The notes below the pieces were generated by a model. That model was given only the letters and a program-made list of their open reading frames with translations, was not told the DNA's origin and made no database searches. Below are positions 11,220 through 22,904 of a stretch of 64,000 nt of DNA, piece by piece. The first letter of the stretch is position 1, and each line of letters begins with the position of its first letter. The translations under genes and the position numbers were made by a program. This stretch comes from Streptomyces thinghirensis (GTDB lineage Bacteria; Actinomycetota; Actinomycetia; Streptomycetales; Streptomycetaceae). The stretch lies in contig JAKFGP010000025.1 in the NCBI GenBank assembly GCA_021502835.1, forward strand, positions 62,001 through 126,000. Reading direction: 5' to 3'.

Positions 11220-13187
11220 TCAGCGCCAGGGTCGGAATGCCGTGCGGGTGCAGGGCGAACACCTGGGCGTAGAGGAGAGTTCGGCCTCCAGGGCACGCAC
11301 CATGGTCTCCGCCCGGCGGAATCCGTGCACCCTCGCCCTCGAAGGTGAGGTACGCGTGCGGCACTCCCCCGGCCCGCCATGCGGGCGAGGAACCGTTCGC
11401 ACTGCACGGGCGGGCAGATCACGTCGTCCATCCCCTGGAGCAGCAGGAACGGCGCGGTGACCCGGTCGGCGTGCTCGGCGGGCGACCGCTCGGCGTACCG
11501 GTCGGGCACCTCGGCGTAGCGGGCCGATGAGGCTCTCCAGGTACCGCGACTCGAAGTCGTGCGTCTCCCCCGTGCCCCAACCGGTCAGGTCGAGGATCGG
11601 GTAGCTGACCGTGCCGCAGGCGTAGACGTCGGTCGTGGCCAGCGAGGCGGCGGCCGTCCAGCCACCCGCGCTGCCGCCGCGCACGGCGAGCCGCTCCCGG
11701 TCCGCGCGGTGCCTTCGCCGGCCAGGGCGAGGGCGACGGCGGCGCAGTCCTCGACGTCGACCACGCCCCACTGCTCGCGCAGCCGGTTGCGGTACTCCCG
11801 GCCGTGCCCCGTGGAGCCTCCGTAGTTGACCTCCGCGACGCCGATGCCGCGCGAGGTGAAGTAGGCGATCTCCAGGTCCAGTACGAGGGGAGACCGGCTG
11901 GTGGGGCCGCCGTGCGCCCAGACCACGTACGGCGGCAGCTCACCGTCCGGTGCGAGGCAGCCCGGGTTGTGCGGCGGATAGAGGTGGGCGTGGATGTCGC
12001 GCCCGGCGGGTCCGGTGAAGGTGCGGAGCCGCGGCTCGGGGTAGTACGCCGGGTCCACCGCGTCGTCGTGCGGTGCGCCGATCACCCGGGCCCGGCCGGT
12101 ACGGGCGTCCAGCTCGACCACCTCGTAGAGCGCTGCGCGGAGGCTCGCGCCGACCGCCACCACTCGCTCGCCGTGCGCGGCGAGGGTCGCCGCGAACTCG
12201 GTCCAGGGGCCCGCGGCGTCGGACGACCTCGCCGGTCTCGGGGTCGAGTATGCCGAGGGCGGTGGCGCCGCGGCCGTGCACGACGGCGATCAGACCGCTG
12301 TCCAGCGGGGCGAACCAGCGCTGCCCGAGCTTCCACAGCGGCCCGCCGAACTCCTCCTCACGGACGCAGAGCGGCCGGCCGTCGCCATAGAGGTTCCACC
12401 AGCCGGTGCGGTCGGAGACGTGGAGCAGAGCGCCGTCGGGCGCCCAGTCCGCCTGGGCGATGGACTCCTCGGGCCCGCCGGCCACTGTCCGGGCGTCCCG
12501 GAAGGTGCCGTCGGGGCCGATCTCGGCCACGACCAGCTCGGTGCCGTCCCAGGGCATGCGCGGGTGGTCCCAGGCGAGCCAGGCGGCGCGCCGCCCGTCG
12601 GGCGAGGTGCGGGGGCCGGTGACGAAGCGGTGCCGGGCGCCGGTGAGTTCGCGGACGGCGTCCCGTCGGCCGGCCGCCGAGCCGTCCAGCGGCACCGCCG
12701 CCAGGACCCGGCGGACGTCGCTGGGCCGTCACCGGTGAACTCCTCCAGGACGCACCACACCTCGCCGCGCACGCCACGCACCTCCGGCTCGGCCCAGCGC
12801 AGCCCGCCGCCCACCGTGGAGACGGGCGTCAGCGGACGCGGCTCGCCGCCGCCCGGCCGGTAGGCGTACAGCCGCTGGTCGGCGAAGTTCATCGAAGACC
12901 ACCAGCGGCCCGGTGTCGGTCATGAGCGCGGCCCAGGGCCGGCCACCGTACTCGATGACGGCGGCTGCGGACGTTCCACGGCGCGGGCAGCACCGGCTCC
13001 TCGGTGCCGTCGGGACGCCGCCGCACCAGCGTGCGCCGACCGCCCTCCGTGGGCCGGGGGGCCGTCCACCACACCTCGTCGCCGACGAAGGCCACGTCGT
13101 CGGGGCGCCGTCGTGCGCGGCGGCGAGGGCCGCGTCGATGGGCGAGGGCCACGATCCGTACGGCAGAGTCCGCACCGACTCCCCCAC
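11220..13187 (-). CDS. S9 family serine peptidase (prolyl-oligopeptidase / acylaminoacyl-peptidase type)
   Basis: About 655 aa: an N-terminal beta-propeller and a C-terminal alpha/beta hydrolase. GTG at 13187 behind GGAGGAGAAA gives MGESVRTLPYGSWPSPIDAA. Propeller pieces include VWWTAPRPTEGGRRTLVRR, AWDHPRMPWDGTELVVAE and DRTGWWNLYGDGRPL. The catalytic half has LPPYVVWAHGGPTSRSPLVL, the nucleophile in AVRGGSAGGWTAAASLA, an acid region LLLQGMDDVICPPVQCERFL and GHGFRRAETMVRALEAEL with the histidine. No signal peptide. Several frameshifts (about 12890, 12720, 12220, 11710, 11530, 11390, 11280). Between the M20 and S66 genes on the same strand, it probably handles short peptides in the same catabolic route. 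Confidence 0.85.
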
Positions 13188-13237
13188 TTTCTCCTCCTCC
13201 AGATACTTGTCGGGCGGGTCCTTGAAGGGCCTGCCCG

Positions 13238-14597
13238 CTACGCCGTGCGCAGGAATCGGTCGAGGACGCGGACGCCGAAGTGCAGCGCCTCGACGGGGAC
13301 ACGTTCGTCGACGCCGTGGAAGAGGGCCTGGTAGTCGAAGCCCTCGGGCAGCTTCAGCGGCGCGAACCCGTAGCCGGTGATGCCGAGCCGCGAGAACTGC
13401 TTGGCGTCCGTGCCGCCGGACATGCAGTACGGCACCACATGCCCCTCGGGGGCGAACTCCTCGACGGCGGCACGCATCCGGGCGTAGGTCGGCGAGTCCA
13501 CCGGCGCCTGGAGGGCGACCTCGCGGTGGGGCGAACTCCCAGTCCACGTCCGGCCCGGTGAGCCGGTCGAGGGTATTGCGGAACTCGTCCTCGCAGCCGT
13601 GCAGGAAGCGCCCGTCGACGTACGCGACGGCCTCTGAGGGGATGACGTTGACCTTGTAACCGGCGTCCAGCATCGTCGGGTTGCTGCTGTTGCGCACGGT
13701 GGCCTCGACCAGCCCCGCGGCGGGGCCGAGCTTGTCCAGCAGCGCGTCGATGTCGCGCAGGTCGGTCTCGATGCCGTAGACGGCGGCGAGTTCGGTCAGC
13801 GCGGCGCGCACGGTCGGCGTCAGGCGCAGCGGCCACTCGTGGTCGCCGATGCGGGTGATCGCCGCGGCGAGCCGGGTGACCGCGTTCTCCCGGTTCACCT
13901 TGGAACCGTGTCCCGCCCGCCCCCGCGCGGCGAGCTTGAGCCAGCCCGTGCCGCGCTCACCGGCGGCGATCGGGTAGAACTGGCGGCCGGCACCGTCGTG
14001 GAAGGTGAACGCCCCTGACTCGCTGACGCCCTCGGTGCAGCCCTCGAACAGCGCGGCGTGCCGGTCGGCGAGGAAGCCGGAGCCGTCCTCGGCGCTGGCC
14101 TCCTCGTCCGCGGTGAACGCGATGACGACGTCCCGCCGGGGCCGTACCCCCTGCCGGGCCCAGTCGCGCACGACGGCCAGGATCATCGCGTCCATGTTCT
14201 TCATGTCGACGGCGCCGCGCCCCCAGACGACTCCGTCGCGGATCTCGCCGGAGAACGGGTGCACGCTCCAGTCGGCGGCCTCGGCGGGCACCACGTCCAG
14301 ATGACCGTGCACGAGCAGCGCACCGGCCGACGGGTCGGTGCCCTCGATCCGGGCGACGACGTTGGTGCGGCCCTCGGTCCGCTCCAGCAGGGTGGGCTCG
14401 ATCCCGGCCTCGGCGAGCCGCGCGGCGGCGTACTCGGCGGCCGGGCGCTCCTGGCAGTCACCGCCACCGCGGTTCGTCGTGTCGATCCCGATCAGCTCGG
14501 AGGTGAACCGCACGACCTCGTCCAGCGCCTGGGCGCCCGTACTCCCCGGTGTGCCGTCGGACGGACCCTCGGGCGTGCTCCCGGCCTGCTCAGCCAT
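13238..14597 (-). CDS. M20/M25/M40 family metallopeptidase
   Basis: Zinc aminoacylase/carboxypeptidase-like enzyme of about 450 aa. The first metal ligands are in LLVHGHLDVVPAEAADWSV, the bridging aspartate in WGRGAVDMKNMDAMILAVV, and the catalytic glutamates in IAFTADEEASAEDGSGF. The dimerisation lid follows (AARGRAGHGSKVNRENAVTR), then VIPSEAVAYVDGRFLHG, and after one frameshift near 13530 the final catalytic domain VVPYCMSGGTDAKQFSRLGI and YGFAPLKLPEGFDYQALFHG, with the last ligand in HGVDERVP. The ATG at 14597 lies inside the end of the M55 gene (overlap of 8 bp), so the two are translationally coupled. Substrate unknown; the partner genes suggest D-amino-acid or murein-derived peptides. 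Confidence 0.9.
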
Positions 14598-15423
14598 ACT
14601 GCTCCTCCACCGCTGCCGAGGCGATCGTGGTGACCGCCTTGAAGGTACGGATCGCCTGGAACATGGTGTCGTGGGTGTACGCCACCTTCCGCTCCGCGAT
14701 GCGGGCCACCCCCGGCACGACGGTCGAGGCCGCCGCCAGGTGCTCGGCGTCGAACTCCACGGCGACGGTGAACGGCCCGCCGCTCACCGGCTCGTACCGC
14801 ACCGCGAGCGCCGCCGCCTCCTTGGCCGCCGCCCGGATGTCGGAGGCGGTTCTCGCCGGCGTACGGCACACGGCCGCGTACCGCGACACATGGTCCTTGA
14901 CCGCGACCTTCGGCGCCTCGGGCGCGTACCCGAGCGCGTCCTCGCAGGCCACGTCGTCCCCGGTGACCAGCACGACCGGGACCCCGTACTCGGCGACGAC
15001 GTGCGCGTTGAGCAGACCCTCACTGGCTCTCACGTCGTTCAGCCACACGCCGGTGATCTGGTTGGCGAGGTAGGTGTGCGCGAGGACGCCCTCCATGCCG
15101 GCGCCCGCGTGGTACCCGATGAAGGCGATGCCGTCCACGTCCCCGTGCTGGACGCCCTCCACCATGGACAGCGCCTTGTGCCGCCCGGTGAGCATCTGCG
15201 TACGCTCGTCGAGCTGTTCCAGGAGCAGGTTGCGCATGGTCCAGTGCGCCTCGTTGACGAGCACCTCGTCGGCACCGCCGTCGAGGAAGCCCAGCACGGC
15301 GGCGTTCACGTCCGAGGTGAACATCGACCGGCACCGCTCCCACTGCGGCGTCCCCGGCAGCACGTCGGCCGGCCAGGTGACACCGGTGGCGCCTTCCATG
15401 TCGGCGCTGATGAGGATCTTCAT
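14590..15423 (-). CDS. M55 family D-aminopeptidase (DppA-like)
   Basis: Intact gene, 277 aa, with no frameshift. It matches the DppA fold of Bacillus: MKILISADMEGATGVTWPAD carries the first zinc ligands (SxDxEG), VNEAHWTMRNLLLEQLDER and the region GIAFIGYHAGAGMEGVLAHT carry the remaining histidines, and EYGVPVVLVTGDDVACEDAL the C-terminal core. ATG at 15423 is the family-typical start, directly beginning with MKI. DppA releases D-amino acids from D-Ala-D-Ala and similar peptides. First gene of the four-gene peptidase run going left. Divergent from the antiporter gene across about 285 bp. Confidence 0.93.
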   Translation of the reverse strand: MKILISADMEGATGVTWPADVLPGTPQWERCRSMFTSDVNAAVLGFLDGGADEVLVNEAHWTMRNLLLEQLDERTQMLTGRHKALSMVEGVQHGDVDGIAFIGYHAGAGMEGVLAHTYLANQITGVWLNDVRASEGLLNAHVVAEYGVPVVLVTGDDVACEDALGYAPEAPKVAVKDHVSRYAAVCRTPARTASDIRAAAKEAAALAVRYEPVSGGPFTVAVEFDAEHLAAASTVVPGVARIAERKVAYTHDTMFQAIRTFKAVTTIASAAVEEQYG

Positions 15424-15708
15424 GCCTCGAAACCGTACGCGCTGCCCGGCCGCCGCGGCCAGAGCTGTGGACAACTACCGGTGGTATGGACCACTGAAAT
15501 CACCTCGTACGGCCTACGACCAGCACTTCCATGGTTCGGCCGATCATAGGACCAGACGCACAGCCCTCCCTCCTCACCCCGCCGGCGTACACCCGGTCGT
15601 CCCGGCCGCCGGACCGGGGAAGGGTGGCACTGTGCACGCCGTCAGCGAGAACGTCCACGCCGGTACGGCCATGTACCGCCGCGCCCCGTCCACGAACGGC
15701 GGCGCGCC
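15424..15708. other. Divergent intergenic region between peptidase operon and antiporter
   Basis: No convincing gene. The only structure noticed is a small inverted repeat GTGGT-ATGG-ACCAC near 15481-15494. It must hold the promoters of the peptidase run (minus) and the antiporter (plus), but I could not assign -10/-35 boxes with confidence. Confidence 0.5.
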
Positions 15709-16933
15709 ATGACCCATCCGGGCACTCTCGTCCTGATCATGGCGGCCGCCGTCCTGGCGCCGCTCCTCGTGCACGCCACGGGACGTCGACTCCGCGTTCC
15801 GCTGGTCGTCTTCGAGGTCGTCCTCGGCATCCTCATCGGCCCGCAGGTCCTGGGCTGGGCGCACCCCGACGAGGTCGTCGACACGCTCGCCGATCTCGGA
15901 CTGTCGATGCTCATCTTCCTGGCGGGCTACGAGATCGAGTTCGCCGCCGTCCGCGGCGACACCCTGCGCCGTTCCCTCTGCGCCTGGCCGGTCTCGCTGG
16001 TCCTCGGGATCGGCCTGGTCTTCCTCTTCAGCGGCGGTGGGGTTTTCGAGGCGTTCGTCGTCGGCACCGCCCTGACCAGCACAGCGCTGGGCACGGTGCT
16101 GCCGATGCTGCGGGACCGCGGTGAACTGCGGGGCCGCTTCGGGACGGTGGTCTCGGCGTTCGGCGCGGTCGGCGAGTTCGGTCCCGTCGTCGCCATGGCG
16201 CTGCTCCTCAGCGGACGCCGGCCCGCCGAGTCCGCGGCCCTGCTGGCCGCGTTCGGGGCGATCACCGCCGCCGCCGTCTTCTGGGCGCTGCGCCCGCGCC
16301 CGCCGTGGTTCGGCGAGCTGACCGAGCGGACCCTGCGCAGCAGCGGCCAGTTCGCGGTCCGGTTCGTCATGCTGCTGCTGGCCTGCATGCTGGGCCTCGC
16401 CGAGGTCTTCGGCCTCGACGTGCTGCTGGGCGCCTTCGCCGCCGGCGTGCTGACCCGCCTCGTACTGCACCGGGCCGCGCCCGCGAGCAGCGAGGAGGTC
16501 GTCGGCAAGGTGGAGGCCCTGGGCTTCGGCTTCCTCGTGCCGTTGTTCTACGTCGTCACGGGAATCGAGTTCGACCTGGAGGCGTTGCTGGACGATCCGG
16601 TCGCGCTCCTGCTGGTGCCGGCCTTTCTGCTGCTGTTCCTGCTGGTGCGCGGCGGACCGGTGTACCTGCTCGCCCCGAAGGACCTCGAGCCGTACGGACC
16701 GGTCGGCCCTCGCGTTGTTCGCCTCGACCTGTCTGCCGCTGGTCGTCGCGATCACGACCATCGGCGTCGACCAGGACCTGCTCGGCACGGACCGGGCCGC
16801 CGCGCTGGTCGGCGCCGCGATGATCTCCGTACTCGTGCTGCCTCTCCTCGCGACGCGGCTGCGCTCGGCAACCGGCGGGACGGCGAGGCCGGCGTCCGTC
16901 CAGGACGGGGCGGAGGACACGGAGGCGTGGTGA
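15709..16933 (+). CDS. Monovalent cation:proton antiporter (CPA2 / KefB-like)
   Basis: Membrane exchanger of about 408 aa with around 12 hydrophobic helices and no C-terminal TrkA-N domain. Characteristic pieces are RVPLVVFEVVLGILIGPQVL, ADLGLSMLIFLAGYEIEF, GTALTSTALGTVLPMLRDR and SAFGAVGEFGPVVAMALLL, the last being the ion-binding discontinuous helix region, then GLDVLLGAFAAGVLTRLVL and VPLFYVVTGIEFDLEALLD. A single frameshift near 16710 separates these from CLPLVVAITTIGVDQDLLG and the C-terminus. ATG at 15709 begins MTHPGTLVLIM. Convergent with the methyltransferase gene, only 52 bp apart. Ion preference not determinable. Confidence 0.9.
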
Positions 16934-16985
16934 CGCCTGGGCGGACCGCCTGCCACCGCGTCCCACGCCACCGCCCCGGCGCCCG

Positions 16986-17714
16986 TCACTGGTGCCGCCC
17001 CGCCACCACCCACGTCGACGGCAGCTCGATCCGTGTGCCGTCCGGTGTGTACTCCGTGGTCATCAGCGGCAGTTCACCGCTCGCCAGGACGGTGAGTCCG
17101 GCCGCGCGGAGGTACTCCGGCACCGCCTCGTCGGGAACCGCTCCCGGGGTCAGGCCGTGCCGGAGGACGGGCGCGAGCTTGGCGGGCGGCCCCTCGGGCC
17201 CCTGGGCCAGCCCCCATCAGCACGGTCTTCGCCGCCTGGGAGGGCTCCACCAGGAAGGCTCGGCCGCGTTCCCCGAGGAGCGCGGCGAGGGCGTCGGCCA
17301 GCGGTTGCCGGTCGTCGGGCTCGCACTGGTGCAGGACGCCCCGCACATAGACGTTGGCGTCTCCCAGCTCCGCGTGCAGCGTCTCCGCCTCGGCCTTGTC
17401 GGCGGCGTCCAGCTGCCGGTACGCCGCCTGGCCGGCGGGGTCGGCGTGCCGGGCGTGGTCGAGGGCGGCGGCGCTCAGGTCGGCGCCGACGACATGCGGG
17501 AAGCGGTCGGCGAAGTAGCGGGTCTGGGTGCCGTTGCCGCAGCCGAGGTCGATCATCAGCAGGCCGGGGTCGGTCAGGTGCGGTTCGAAGTGGGCCAGGT
17601 GGCGCCCGGCGGTCAGCATGGGTTCCGCGTCCCCAGAACACCGCCCCTTGGCCCTCGGGTGCCTCGTTCCAGAAGCTCTCCCCAGGCGTCCCGGTACCGA
17701 CTCGTCACGCTCAT
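16986..17714 (-). CDS. Class I SAM-dependent methyltransferase
   Basis: About 240 aa. The SAM-binding motif I is LLMIDLGCGNGTQTRYFADR, motif II-like HVVGADLSAAALDHARHADP, then YRQLDAADKAEAETLHAELG and NVYVRGVLHQCEPDDRQPLA (motif IV region), and FLVEPSQAAKTVLMG. After a frameshift near 17205 the tail reads GLTVLASGELPLMTTEYTPD and ends STWVVAGRHQ. ATG 17714 gives MSVTSRYRDAWESFW, a start seen in family members; a second indel lies near 17640. Acceptor substrate unknown. Single gene, convergent with the antiporter and separated from the SpoIIE gene by about 150 bp. Confidence 0.85.
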
Positions 17715-17863
17715 GCCCGTCTCCCCCAGGTGCGACGACGTACAGCCCGTCGGAGGTGACGGGCCCGTACGGTGTACCGCGCCCGGCGCACGGCCACAAG
17801 CGCCCGGCGCATTCCTTCACCGGACGTGCGAACCAAGTGCGCCCCCTGACCGCGCGCGGCGGC

Positions 17864-20329
17864 TCAACGGCGGGGCAGCGTCAGCTCGAACCAGACGGTC
17901 TTGCCGGCCTTGGTTCGGCTCGCGCCCCATTCGCGGGCGAGGGTGCTGACGACGCGCAGCCCGCGCCCGTTCTCGTCGTCGGGGCCGGCGCTGCGCAGCG
18001 TCGGCAGTTCGTGGTCGTCGTCGTCCACCTCGCACAGCAGCGTGTCGGCGCGGACCAGACGCAGCTCGACCGGACGGGGTGGGCGTGCCGTACGGCGTTG
18101 GTGACGAGTTCGCTGACCATCAGCTCGGCGGGGTCGGCCAGTTTCGGCAGGCCCCAGTCGTGGACCTGCTCGCGGACCACCGCGCGGGCGCGGCCGACCT
18201 CGGCCGGGTCGCGGGCAAGGCGCCATTCGGCGACGGCGTCGGACTCGATGCCGCCCAGCCGTACCATCAGCAGCGCCACGTCGTCCTTGCGGCCGCCACG
18301 TGTGCCCAGCGCGCGGATGATGGTGTCGCAGGCGTCGTCCATGGACGCGGCCGGGTGGGCGGCGGACTCGCAGAGGGTGGCGAGACCGACGCCGATGTCC
18401 TCGCCGCGCATCTCCACCAGTCCGTCGGTGCACATCACCAGCCGGTCGCCCGGCGCCACCGGCACGCGTACCGCCTCGAAGGCACTCCACCGACGCCGAT
18501 CGGCGCCCCCGTGGGCAGGTCGATCAGCTCGCTGGAGCCGTCCTCGGCCCGGACCAGCACGGGCGGGATGTGACCGGCGTTGGCCAGGTGCAGTTCACCG
18601 GCGATGGGATCGTAGACGGCGTACAGGCAGGTCGCCAGGTGGGTGTCGCCGAGCCGCTGGGCGAGGTCGTCGAGGTTGCGCAGGAGTTGGGCGGGCGGCA
18701 GGTCGAGCCCCGCCATGGTCTGCACGGCGGTGCGCAACTGGCCCATCATCGCGGCGGAGTTGAGGCCGTGTCCCATGACGTCGCCGACCACGAGGGCGAT
18801 GCGGGCGCCGGGCAGCTTGACCGAGTCGAACCAGTCGCCGCCGACCCGGCCGAGGAGCGTACCGGGCAGATAGCGGGTGGCGATGTCGCAGCCGGCCATG
18901 CGCGCGGGGATGTGCGGCAGCATGCTGTCCTGGAGCGTCTCGGCGACGTTCTCCTGGAAGGTGTACATGCGGGCGTTGTCGAGCACGAGGCCCGCGCGGG
19001 CGGCGAGTTCGGCGCCGGTGACCCGGTCCATGTCGTTGAAGACGGGCCGCTCCGGGTGCCGGAGAAGGATCATGAAGCCCAGGACGACGTTGCGCGCCTT
19101 CAACGGCACCAGCAGCATCGAGCGGCCCGTGATGAGCGGCCGGATGTCCCGCTTCTCGAACTGGGAGGCGATGGCGTGGCCCATCTCCTCGGTGATGCGG
19201 GGCACCAGGACCGGCTCGCCGCTGGTCATGCACTGGAAGAAGGGCGTGTGCGCCGGGAACGGCATGGCCTCGCCGACCGGTACGACGTCGTCCCAGCGGC
19301 CGGGTTCGTCGGTGTGCTCCAGGGCGACCCGGTGCCACATCGTCGTCGTGTCCGGCACGCCGTCGGAAGCCCTCGCCGGCGACGACCTGCTCACGCAGAT
19401 AGGTGCCGGCGACGTCGGTGAAGCGCGGGACGACCGCCTTGCTGACCTCGACGATGGTCCGGGACAGGTCGAGCGAGGTGCCGATCCGTCCGCTGACCTC
19501 GTTGAGGAACTCCAGGCGTTCGCGGACGGCGGCGTACTCCAGGTCCTCGGCCTCGTCCCGCAGTTCGTCCGGCACCGGCTCGCCCGCCGCCAGCGCCCGG
19601 GCCGCCCGCTCGCGACGCGCCATGCGCTCGGCGCGCCGGGGCACGCCCCCAGTCGGGGGTGACGGGCACCCGGTCGTTCTGGCTGAACTCCAGGATCGGG
19701 TAGCCCAGTTCGAGGACCTGCGCGACAATGCGGGCGCTCTCGCCGACGCTCATGCTGGGCAGGATCTCGGGGAGGCGGCGGGCGAGTTCCTCGGCACCGG
19801 GGAAGTCGGTGTGCAGCGCGAACCCGGGCGCGATCCGCTCGACGCTCGCCTCCTGCGCGCCGCCGTCGGCGTAGTCCCGGCCCAGGCCGTCCGCGTCGGC
19901 GGCCAGCACCAGCAGCCGCTCCCGGCCGGGTCCCACCAGCGGGTACGCCCACCACAGCACGTCGACGCGGTCGTTGCCCGGCACGGTGAGGCGGGCGCGG
20001 CCCGCCGCCGGGTAGGACAAGCGCCCGTCGAGGGAGGACTCCAGCCCGGGTCCGAGGCCGTCGTAGGCCGCGTACGAGGCGTACCCGGTGACGTCCTCGT
20101 CCTCCGGGAGCACGCCCGAGACGGGGAGCAGGTCGGGGGCGGGCCGGCCGATCGCCTCCTCCTTGCGCAGGGCGAACAGCCGCCGTGCGCCCCGGCTCCA
20201 GTGGGAGACCAGCCCGTCGCGGTCCACCACGACGACGGCCAGCGGGACCCGGCCCGCCACGGGGTCCGCCGGCGGCGCCGGGTCCGGCCGGCGGCCTGGA
20301 GGTGCGTCCCGCTGGGTGCCATGGTCCAT
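17864..20329 (-). CDS. SpoIIE-family PP2C phosphatase with PAS, GAF and HATPase domains
   Basis: Multidomain signalling protein of about 820 aa. Order: a PAS-like domain at about 25-150 (VVVDRDGLVSHWSRGARRLF, LLPVSGVLPEDEDVTGYASY); a helical linker; a GAF domain at about 280-440 (EFLNEVSGRIGTSLDLSRTI, ITGRSMLLVPLKARNVVLG); the PP2C/SpoIIE phosphatase at about 460-680 (VGGDWFDSVKLPGARIALVV, GDVMGHGLNSAAMMGQLRTA, CTDGLVEMRGEDIGVG, RKDDVALLMVR) with its metal aspartates present; and a C-terminal histidine-kinase-like ATPase at about 690-820 (LMVSELVTNAVRHAHP, GRGLRVVSTLAREWG). This is the anti-anti-sigma phosphatase plus anti-sigma kinase arrangement frequent in Streptomyces. Frameshifts near 19640, 19370, 18490 and 18080. 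A GTG at 20353 is an alternative start; ATG 20329 has GAGAGAGGG upstream. Confidence 0.88.
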
Positions 20330-20474
20330 GGCGTCAGGCCCTCTCTCCCCCACGGCTCCGCAAGATCTGTGTCGCCGTCACCACGGTACGGCGGTGGTCG
20401 GTGACCATGTGCGGCAACGGGGGAATTGGTGGCGCGCAAACGCACCGGCGCACACCGCGCGCCGGTGCCCCCCC

Positions 20475-22904
20475 TCAGTCCTCGTGCCCGAGCTGGAGGT
20501 CGCGCTCCGTACGGCCGCCACCGGCGACCTGGAGAACGGTGGCCACGGGCGGGTAGCCGGCGGCGATGACGGTGTACTCGCCGGACGACAGGTCGACGAA
20601 CCGGAAGGTGCCGTCGGGCCCGGTGGTCAACAGTGTCCACCACATTGCCCGCCGCGTCGAGCAGTGTGACGCGCGCGTCCTCCACGGCCCGTCCGCCACT
20701 GGCGCGCACGGTGCCGCGCAGCACGGCGCCACCGGCCAGCTCGACGTCCTGGCGGGTCTCCCGGGCGGCCTGGACGGTGACGGGCAGCGCGGCCGGGCGG
20801 AAGGCGGGGCGCTGCCGGCCAGGGTGTACTCGCCGGCCACCAGCTCGGTGATGACGTAGCCGCCCTCGCGGCCGCTGCGGGTGGTGGCGACGACCTCGCC
20901 GTGGACGTTGGTGAGCGTGACGGTCGCGTCGCGCACGGGGCTGCCGTCGGCGGTGAGCACGCTGCCGGCGAGGCGGCCGGCGCCGCCGAGCACCACGTCC
21001 AGTTCCACCGGACGTTCGCCGACGGTCACGGAGACCGCCTGCGGCTGGTGACCGCCGGCCGCGGCGATCAGGACGTACGTCCCAGAGCCGGGCGTGGCCA
21101 GCGCGTACCGTCCGTCGTCGCCGCTGGCGCCCCGGCCGATCTGCCGGCCGCCGACGTCGATGAGGGTGAGCGCCGCGCGGGGCACGACGGTGCCGTCGGG
21201 GTGCTGCACCGTGCCGCAGACGGCGACGCCGGCGGCATACGGCGACCGGGCCTGCGGGACGGGGGCGACGGACTGCGCGGACTGGGCGATTTCCTGCTCG
21301 GTGACGGATGCGTTGTGGGACACCAGGGGTTTCTCCTTGAGGAAGAAGGCGATGAGCAGCCCGAGGACGAGTACCGGCACCAGGTAGAGGAAGATTCGCG
21401 GCATGGCGTCGGCGTACGCCCCGATGTAGGCGCGTCGCGCAGCGCCGGGGGCAGGGGAGTGGACGAGCTGTGGGGTGATGGCCTCGGCGTCGGGCAGCCC
21501 GGCACCCACCTCGGCGGGGATCCGGTCGGCCAGGGCGTCGGTGAGCCGGTCGGCGAAGAGGGTGCCGAAGATGGCCGCGCCGACTGCTGCCGCCGATCTG
21601 CCGGAAGTAGTTGTTGGCACTGGTGGCGGTGCCGAGGTCGGCGGGGCGCACGGAGTTCTGCACGGCGAGGACCAGTACGGGCATCACCATGCCGATGCCG
21701 GCGCCGAGGACGGCCATCCAGATGCTGTAGTGCAGCCGGGGTGTGTCGGCGTCGAGCCCGGACAGCAGCCACATGCCGACGACGGACAGGGCACTGCCGA
21801 GGATCGGGTGGGACCGGTAGTGCCCGGTACGGCTGATCATCTGACCGGAGATGATCGAGGTGCCGACGATGCCGCCCATCATCGGCAGCATCAGGAGGCC
21901 GGACTCGGTGGCGGTGGCGCCGTCGACCATCTGCAGGAAGGTCGGCAGGTAGCTGGCGGCTCCGAACAGGGCGACGCCGATGACGAGGCCGACCAGGCCG
22001 GTGACGTTGAAGACGGAGTCCCGGAACAGCCGCAGCGGGATCAGCGGTTCGGGCGCGAAGTGCTCGGCGACCAGGAAGAGGACGGTGGCCGCGACCGCTC
22101 CGGCGGCGGAGGCCGAGGATGACCTCCGAGCCCCACTCGTACTCGGTGCCGCCCCAACTGGTCAGCAGCACCAGGCAGGTGGAGGCGGCGGCTAGCAGCA
22201 GCGCGCCGAGGATGTCGAGGCGCGGTTTGACCTGCGGCTTGGGCAGCTTCAGTACCACGGCCACGACGGCCATGGTGACCAGTCCGAAGGGCACGTTGAT
22301 GTAGAAGCACCAGCGCCAGGAGAGGTGGTCGGTGAAGTAGCCGCCCAGCAGGGGGCCGGCGACCGAGGCGAGTCCGAAGGCGGCGCCGATCAGGCCCATG
22401 AACCGGCCGCGCTCGCGGGGCGGCATGATGTCCGCGATGATCGCCTGCACGCCGATCATCAGGCCGCCCGCGCCGACGCCCTGCACCGCGCGGAAGGCGA
22501 TCAGCTGGTCCATGGTCTGCGCCCGGCCGGCGAGTGCCGAGCCGACGATGAACACCAGGATGGCGAACTGGAAGACGCCCTTGCGCCCGAAGAGGTCACC
22601 GAGCTTGCCGTAGATCGGCAGGCCGACGGTGGAGGTGAGCAGGTAGGCGGTGATCGCCCAGGACATCTTCTCCAGGCCGTGCAGCTCGCCGACGATCTTC
22701 GGCAGCGCCGTGGCCACGATCATCTGCTCCAGCGCGGCGAGCAGCAGCGCCAGCATCAGCCCGACGAAGACCAGCCGCACCCGGCGCGGACTGAGCCCCG
22801 CCCCGTCTCCGGCTCCGGCGCGGGAGGCTCGGGAGGCGTCGGGGTGCGGTGACCGGTTCGTCCTGCACCAGAGTGATCCCGCCCACGTCCCGCTCCCTCG
22901 TCAC
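20475..22904 (-). CDS. MFS drug/H+ exporter (DHA2, EmrB/QacA type) with C-terminal Cna-B/carboxypeptidase-regulatory-like repeats
   Basis: About 810 aa. The first 520 residues are a 14-helix DHA2 transporter: [20 protein letters not shown] (motif D1 region), [20 protein letters not shown] (motif A), [38 protein letters not shown] and [20 protein letters not shown] (motif C). The last 280 residues hold three tandem beta-sandwich repeats of the carboxypeptidase-regulatory/Cna-B type: [75 protein letters not shown], and [40 protein letters not shown] 22904 gives [19 protein letters not shown]. Frameshifts near 22845, 22115, 21600, 21440 and 20760. The repeats would face the cytoplasm or exterior depending on helix count. 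Confidence 0.88.

Noticed and set aside
15574..17013. 479-aa minus-strand frame antisense to the antiporter
   Set aside because: Its composition is Gln/Glu/Arg-rich shadow coding typical of high-GC DNA; the plus strand encodes a clear membrane protein.
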